This document shows positions 31,823-33,136 of a DNA stretch of 33,136 nucleotides, one piece after another. Every line of letters begins with the position of its first letter. Position 1 is the stretch's first letter. The stretch covers positions 1 through 33,136 of the forward strand of contig JAGVAH010000144.1 of NCBI GenBank assembly GCA_020060385.1, in the 5' to 3' direction. The notes under the pieces were generated by a model, which was not told the DNA's origin, made no database searches, and saw nothing but the letters and a program-made list of their open reading frames with translations. Made by a program: the position numbers and the translations under genes. This DNA comes from Syntrophobacterales bacterium. GTDB lineage: Bacteria > Desulfobacterota > Desulfobaccia > Desulfobaccales > 0-14-0-80-60-11.

Positions 31823-32263
31823 TCAGCCTGCCTGCAAAGGGCTTTGGCACGACTCGCATCGGGCTGAGGCCAGAGCCCCGGCCTCCGGCAGCTTTTGCCA
31901 ATGGCCGCAGCCGCGACAGCGGGCCATGGGGTGGTAGCCCAGGCAGGTCCCATCTTTCCAGTAGCGTAAAGTCCCGTATTTCCGCCAATATAGAAAAACC
32001 GGATAAAGGATGGCCAAGACAATAAAATGGGCCAGGGCGACGAAGAACAACCGCCAGTAAAGCAGGGCCCAGAGACCCATGCCGGTCAAGAAGATCGAAG
32101 CGAAGCGCCAGGACTTATCCCAGATCTGCCGGTCCGCAAAGGTCCAGGGCAGGCGCACGCCGATCCACATATTGGGGCCCAGCCGCTTGAGGAGCATAAA
32201 GACCCCCAGCCCCCCGCAAACTGCGGAGAGCATGTAACTGACGGTCCTGGGCATGGTGTGCAT
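31823..32263 (-). CDS. SdpI/YhfL-like membrane protein with C-terminal zinc ribbon
   Basis: A protein of 146 residues from ATG 32263 (the frame is open to 32311 but only the later ATG has a ribosome-like GAGGGG). Two or three membrane spans flank the SdpI signature GPNMWIGVRLPWTFADRQIW followed by DKSWRFA; SdpI proteins include an immunity protein against the SdpC toxin. After the last span a Cys4 zinc ribbon follows: CRGCGHWQKLP and CESCQSP. That combination is not the usual SdpI layout. Composition is like its GC-rich neighbours. It lies between argG and the secreted protein gene. Confidence 0.75.
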   Translation of the reverse strand: MHTMPRTVSYMLSAVCGGLGVFMLLKRLGPNMWIGVRLPWTFADRQIWDKSWRFASIFLTGMGLWALLYWRLFFVALAHFIVLAILYPVFLYWRKYGTLRYWKDGTCLGYHPMARCRGCGHWQKLPEAGALASARCESCQSPLQAG

Positions 32264-32363
32264 TATTTCTAGCCCCTCAGGCGTTGAAGGGAACCGGGGC
32301 GGCAACCTCATACTTTTTCTTTAAGGCCCACCCCGGTTCTGCCCGCCTGCCAAGCTCAAAATA

Positions 32364-32391
32364 CGGTTTTCTGTTTTCGGTTTTCGGTAAA
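32364..32391. repeat. Heptanucleotide array, CGGTTTT class
   Basis: CGGTTTT, CTGTTTT, CGGTTTT, CGGTAAA. It is in the gap between argG and the SdpI-like gene, next to a GGCGGGCGTCTCGCCGG hairpin near 32437. Confidence 0.75.
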
Positions 32392-32476
32392 AGAAATAAC
32401 CTGGCCATAGGTAAATGATCAGCAAGGGGCCCTAACGGCGGGCGTCTCGCCGGTGATTACTCCATTCTTTTTCTGC

Positions 32477-32497
32477 CCCCTGGCCCCTGACCCCTAT
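32477..32497. repeat. Heptanucleotide array, CCCCTGA class
   Basis: CCCCTGG, CCCCTGA, CCCCTAT: three units, 6 bases before the argG stop codon. Same class as 459-480 and 24011-24038. Confidence 0.75.
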
Positions 32498-32503
32498 CCT
32501 TTC

Positions 32504-33136
32504 CTACTTCCCCTCCAACTTCGCCCGGATTTTCAGGCGCAGGGCGTTCAAGCGGATAAAGCCGGTGGCGTCCGCCTGCACGTAATCCCCCCCGGCCTCG
32601 AAGGTGGCCAGGTCCGGGCGGTAGAGGGACTTAGGGGCCTTGCGGCCCACCACGGTGACGTTGCCCCGATAGAGCTTGAGCCGGGCGGTGCCGGTCACCG
32701 GTTTTTGGGCTTCGTCGATGAGGCTCTGGAGGGCGTAGCGTTCCGGCGCGAACCAGTAGCCGTAATAGATCAGCTCCGCGTAGCGGGGAATGAGGCTGTC
32801 CCTTAAGTGCATCACCTCCCGGTCCAGTGTGATGGACTCCACCGCCTGGTGCGCCGCCCTAAGAATGGTCCCCCCCGGGGTTTCGTAGACGCCCCGGGAT
32901 TTGAGGCCCACGTAGCGGTTTTCCACCAGGTCCACCCGGCCGATGCCGTGTTCACCCCCCAGATCGTTGAGGCGGGCCAGGAGTTCAGCGGGACTGAGGC
33001 CCTCCCCGTTCACCGCCACCGGGTCCCCGGCCTCAAAGTCCACCTCCACGTAGCGGGGGTGGGTGGCCGCGGCCTCCGGGGGCCGGGTGAGGAGGAACAT
33101 GTCCGGGGGGGGCTCGGCCCAGGGGTCCTCCAGGAT
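32504..33136 (-). CDS. argG: Argininosuccinate synthase, C-terminal part
   Basis: The frame is open to the right edge, so the upstream part of argG lies beyond the window; the ATG at 33100 is internal. The visible ~210 residues are canonical ArgG C-terminus: [40 protein letters not shown], the [14 protein letters not shown] region, [18 protein letters not shown] and a late [19 protein letters not shown]. ArgG joins citrulline and aspartate with ATP; ArgH, at 28478-29857, takes the product. The stop codon is 6 bases from a CCCCTGA heptad array. Confidence 0.95.
   Translation of the reverse strand: MLEDPWAEPPPDMFLLTRPPEAAATHPRYVEVDFEAGDPVAVNGEGLSPAELLARLNDLGGEHGIGRVDLVENRYVGLKSRGVYETPGGTILRAAHQAVESITLDREVMHLRDSLIPRYAELIYYGYWFAPERYALQSLIDEAQKPVTGTARLKLYRGNVTVVGRKAPKSLYRPDLATFEAGGDYVQADATGFIRLNALRLKIRAKLEGK

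Overview
The window looks like a chromosomal segment of a GC-rich, Gram-negative bacterium, most likely a deltaproteobacterium of the sulfate-reducer/syntroph type (Desulfobacca- or Syntrophobacter-like; this is inferred, not searched). The grounds are an LptE-type outer-membrane lipoprotein, the DapL route to lysine, a selenocysteine-containing SelD, and pgpA-cinA-thpR and leuS-lptE-holA-rpsT gene neighbourhoods. No rRNA, tRNA, CRISPR array, transposase or prophage was seen.

Layout. 1-205: start of a ribbon-helix-helix antitoxin, cut by the edge, with a palindromic operator. 528-3769 (minus): thpR, cinA, a DUF2442/DUF4160 pair and pgpA. 4058-5323 (plus): a pcnB-type nucleotidyltransferase, convergent with a Tim44-like membrane protein (5310-6296). 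6908-12260 (minus): tyrS, selD, an ABC ATPase, a nitroreductase and a glycosyltransferase. 12410-17293 (plus): an AT-rich lipoprotein gene, then leuS, lptE and holA. 17433-22702 (minus): rpsT, pgsA, fsa, a TRASH-type protein, folK, a methyltransferase, dapL and a fumarylacetoacetase-fold enzyme. 23147-33136 (minus): dapB, dapA, dapF, lysA, a fibronectin-III lipoprotein, argH, an AT-rich PD-(D/E)XK nuclease, a secreted protein, an SdpI-like protein and argG (cut by the edge). The right half therefore encodes aspartate semialdehyde to lysine (DapA, DapB, DapL, DapF, LysA) plus the last two steps of arginine synthesis (ArgG, ArgH).

The most unusual feature is in the gaps. At least fourteen short tandem arrays all have a 7-bp period although their unit sequences fall into several unrelated classes (ACTGCTY, CCCCTGA, AGCTGAN, CGGTTTT, AAAGTTC, AGTGGYC). 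They sit against gene ends, often touching or supplying the stop codon, and once encode the N-terminus of a lipoprotein. They resemble the heptanucleotide STRR sequences of filamentous cyanobacteria. They are mixed with three other dispersed families: a GTCATTCTGAG...CAGAATGACA inverted repeat, a C5/G5-rich AAATCCCCC element, and short GGTGGGC/GGGCGGG hairpins.

The second clear result is that selD is longer than a conventional ORF call gives. It starts at 9391 and reads through an in-frame UGA at codon 18, followed by a hairpin with the features of a bacterial SECIS.
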